From: an uncultured Tenacibaculum sp.
Lineage (GTDB): Bacteria; Bacteroidota; Bacteroidia; Flavobacteriales; Flavobacteriaceae
Reading direction: 5' to 3'
Assembly (NCBI RefSeq): GCF_947499065.1
Contig: NZ_CANMMT010000004.1
Location: 248,001 to 312,000, forward strand
Length of the DNA: 64,000 nucleotides
Shown here: positions 62,427-64,000 of the stretch, piece after piece
Numbering within the stretch: the first letter of the stretch is position 1
How the letters are laid out: each line of letters starts with the position of its first letter
Notes under the pieces: generated by a model
What the model saw: only the letters and a program-made list of their open reading frames with translations
Database searches by the model: none
Told to the model about the DNA's origin: nothing
Made by a program: the position numbers and the translations under genes

Positions 62427-62489
62427 GAAATTGATTTTTTGGATAAAGATAGAATTTGTAATTTTAAATAATATAAAGCGTTCTAAAAT

Positions 62490-62517
62490 TGTGACATTAT
62501 TTTGAATGATGTGTCTC
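62490..62517 (+). promoter_or_regulatory. Putative ECF-dependent promoter TGTGAC-N16-TGTCTC
   Basis: TGTGAC at 62490-62495, sixteen bases, then TGTCTC at 62512-62517 lies 34 bases before the M48 protease gene. Its downstream half is identical to the element before the ECF gene at 7570-8145. Confidence 0.62.
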
Positions 62518-62551
62518 AATAATATAACTCAAACAAATAAAAACATTAATA

Positions 62552-63361
62552 ATGAAAAGAAGTATAGCCTTAGCTTTTTTAACAGTATTCTTAATACAAT
62601 GTAGCACGGTGCCAATTACAGGAAGGAAACGTATTAATTTTGTAAGTGATTCTCAGGTGCTTCCAGCAAGTTTTGCTCAGTATAAAGGATTTATAGAAAA
62701 AAATAAACTGTCTAAAAATGTAGCAAAATCAAATCAGATAAAAAGAGTAGGTAAGAAAATTTCAGCAGCTGTAGATCGATTTATGAGAGCCAATGGAATG
62801 GTAGCAGAAGCAAATGCCTATAAATGGGAATTTAATTTAATAGAAGACAAAACAGTAAATGCTTGGTGTTTACCAGGAGGAAAAGTAGTTTTTTATACTG
62901 GAATTTTACCAATGTGTGCAAATGAAGATGGGGTTGCTGCTGTAATGGGGCACGAAGTAGCTCATGCTTTTGCTAAGCATGGACAAGAGCGTATGTCTAC
63001 AGGACAGTTACAACAATTAGGTGGAGCTGCAGTGGCTTTAGGAACTAGAAATAGTGAGAATGCTAAAATTTGGAATATGGCTTATGGTATAGGTTCTCAG
63101 GTAGGAGTTATGTTGCCTTTTAGTAGAAAACATGAAACTGAAGCAGATAAGTTAGGATTAGTTTTTATGATTATGGCTGGATATAATGGAGAAGAAGCTG
63201 CTGAGGTATGGGTACGAATGAGTCAACGAGCTAAAGGTAAGCAGCCTGCACAAATATTAAGTACACACCCTTCAAATGAAGAGCGTATTAAAACATTAAG
63301 AGCATTTTTACCTGAAGCAAGGAGTTTAGCAGCAAAATACAATGTACCTGCTAAAAAATAA
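62552..63361 (+). CDS. M48-family zinc metalloprotease lipoprotein
   Basis: The 269-residue protein has a lipoprotein signal (TVFLIQCSTVP, Cys near 17). The M48 domain includes VNAWCLPGGKVVFYTGIL, the zinc motif HEVAHAFAKH (about 129-138), and the downstream zinc Glu in SRKHETEADKLGLVFM. Related BepA/LoiP-like proteases take part in outer-membrane quality control. An ECF-type promoter element precedes the gene, consistent with an envelope stress role. A terminator follows. Confidence 0.93.
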   Translation: MKRSIALAFLTVFLIQCSTVPITGRKRINFVSDSQVLPASFAQYKGFIEKNKLSKNVAKSNQIKRVGKKISAAVDRFMRANGMVAEANAYKWEFNLIEDKTVNAWCLPGGKVVFYTGILPMCANEDGVAAVMGHEVAHAFAKHGQERMSTGQLQQLGGAAVALGTRNSENAKIWNMAYGIGSQVGVMLPFSRKHETEADKLGLVFMIMAGYNGEEAAEVWVRMSQRAKGKQPAQILSTHPSNEERIKTLRAFLPEARSLAAKYNVPAKK

Positions 63362-63389
63362 TAGCACTCAATAATTTATATTATATTGC

Positions 63390-63420
63390 AAACCGTTCAT
63401 TTTTTTGAACGGTTTTTTTT
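63390..63420 (+). terminator. Terminator of the M48 protease gene
   Basis: A 10-bp perfect stem (AAACCGTTCA at 63390-63399 with TGAACGGTTT at 63406-63415) is followed by further T. Confidence 0.92.
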
Positions 63421-63440
63421 GTATAAAGAATAGAATAAAT

Positions 63441-64000
63441 ATGTATAAAATAGGAGATAAGAAGCTGATTAATGCCTGGGCATTTTACGATTGGGCTAAT
63501 TCAGTATATTCATTAGTAATTAGTACAGCCGTTTTTCCATTGTATTATAGTGCTGTAACCAAAGGTAAAACAGTTCGTTTTTTAGGAATGGATTGGGAAC
63601 ATCCAGATAGTTTGTATAGTTATGCTTTATCTTTCTCTTTTTTAGTAGTAGCTTTTATTTCACCTATTTTATCGGGTATTGCCGATTATACAGGAAGTAA
63701 GAAAAAGTTTATGAAATTCTTTTGTTGGTTAGGAGGTTTATCTGTAGCATCATTATACTTTTTTGATGGAGTAGATACTGTATGGATTGGAATTTGGTTT
63801 ACCATCTTAGCAAGTATTGGTTTTTGGGCAAGTTGGGTATTTTACAATGCTTATTTGCCAGAAATAGCACTACCAGAGCAACAAGATAGAGCAAGCGCAA
63901 AAGGTTTTATATATGGTTATATTGGATCTGTAATTTTATTAATTATCAATTTAGGAATGATTATGTTTCCTGATGCTCTAGGAATTACCACAGGAATGGC
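63441..64000 (+). CDS. MFS transporter, UMF1/Atg22-like, 5' part (runs off window end)
   Basis: An ATG at 63441 opens a frame that is still open at base 64000 (at least 186 codons). It encodes MYKIGDKKLINAWAFYDWANSVYSLVI and then YALSFSFLVVAFISPILSGIADYTGSKKKFM, WASWVFYNAYLPEIA and GYIGSVILLI. The AFYDWANS opening and the GxxADxxGxxK loop mark the UMF1 (Atg22-like) branch of the major facilitator superfamily. Several membrane segments are present. The substrate is unknown, and the rest of the gene lies outside the window. Confidence 0.88.
   Translation, partial: MYKIGDKKLINAWAFYDWANSVYSLVISTAVFPLYYSAVTKGKTVRFLGMDWEHPDSLYSYALSFSFLVVAFISPILSGIADYTGSKKKFMKFFCWLGGLSVASLYFFDGVDTVWIGIWFTILASIGFWASWVFYNAYLPEIALPEQQDRASAKGFIYGYIGSVILLIINLGMIMFPDALGITTGM

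Noticed and set aside
62427..62519. N-terminal extension of the alpha/beta hydrolase
   Set aside because: It contains no signal or domain feature and overlaps the ECF-type promoter of the M48 gene. Internal ATG codons at 62426 and 62417 are better.

Overview
The window is AT-rich (roughly one third G+C) and reads as chromosome of a marine-type Flavobacteriaceae bacterium, most like Tenacibaculum or a close relative. The genus is an inference; the family-level call rests on several signs. Promoters have the Bacteroidota form TTTG-N19-TAnnTTTG, genes lack clear Shine-Dalgarno sites, and many lipoproteins carry Bacteroidota-style lipoboxes. There are families largely restricted to this phylum (DUF4252, DUF4856, HTTM, head GIN, DUF6787-like) and a parE-parC pair. 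I see no tRNA, rRNA, insertion sequence, prophage or CRISPR array.

Layout. 1-1887 is the 3' end of valS. 2048-4495 holds two secreted tail-fibre-like proteins that share an almost identical 3' cassette and a 5' leader hairpin. 4572-8145 holds envelope-related genes: a GIN-domain protein, a YhhN-like membrane protein, and an operon of ECF sigma factor, anti-sigma-like protein and adhesin-like protein. 8338-11550 holds HMG-CoA lyase, an HExxH protease and a 5'-nucleotidase lipoprotein. 11653-25189 is an iron-acquisition island of two converging operons: DUF4856, imelysin, HTTM, TonB receptor and a ferric ABC transporter on +, and imelysin, di-heme oxidoreductase and imelysin on -. The same operator-like motif flanks the promoter at each outer end. 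25377-26852 is guaB. 27005-31155 holds a membrane protein, a structured leader with a tiny lipoprotein, and a TPR histidine kinase with its regulator. 31272-37602 runs parE, a small membrane protein, parC, a racemase and MscS. 37689-37877 is a small GG-leader peptide gene. 37980-46511 holds a DUF6787-like protein, an rRNA methyltransferase, two amidohydrolases, a Ycf48-like lipoprotein, a patatin and a DUF72 protein. 46554-50340 holds an S41 protease and a second ECF locus with two DUF4252 proteins. 50860-52572 encodes a cholesterol-dependent-cytolysin-like toxin with a long structured leader. Next come folD, ffh and a DinB protein. 55699-59922 is a four-gene unit: an exported 34-residue-repeat protein, a LytS-type kinase, a pseudokinase and a LytTR regulator. 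The window ends with GNAT, DUF1572, msrB, an alpha/beta hydrolase, an M48 protease and the 5' end of an MFS transporter.

How the parts work together. Both ECF sigma genes and the M48 protease gene are preceded by the same element, TGTnAC-N16-yGTC, which suggests autoregulated envelope-stress sigma factors with a protease among their targets. The iron island appears co-regulated by one repressor, probably Fur. The strongest leads for undescribed biology are the repeat-protein/kinase/pseudokinase/LytTR unit, the four-way-junction RNA leader near 27849-27934, the undecapeptide-less cytolysin, and the orphan GG-leader peptide.
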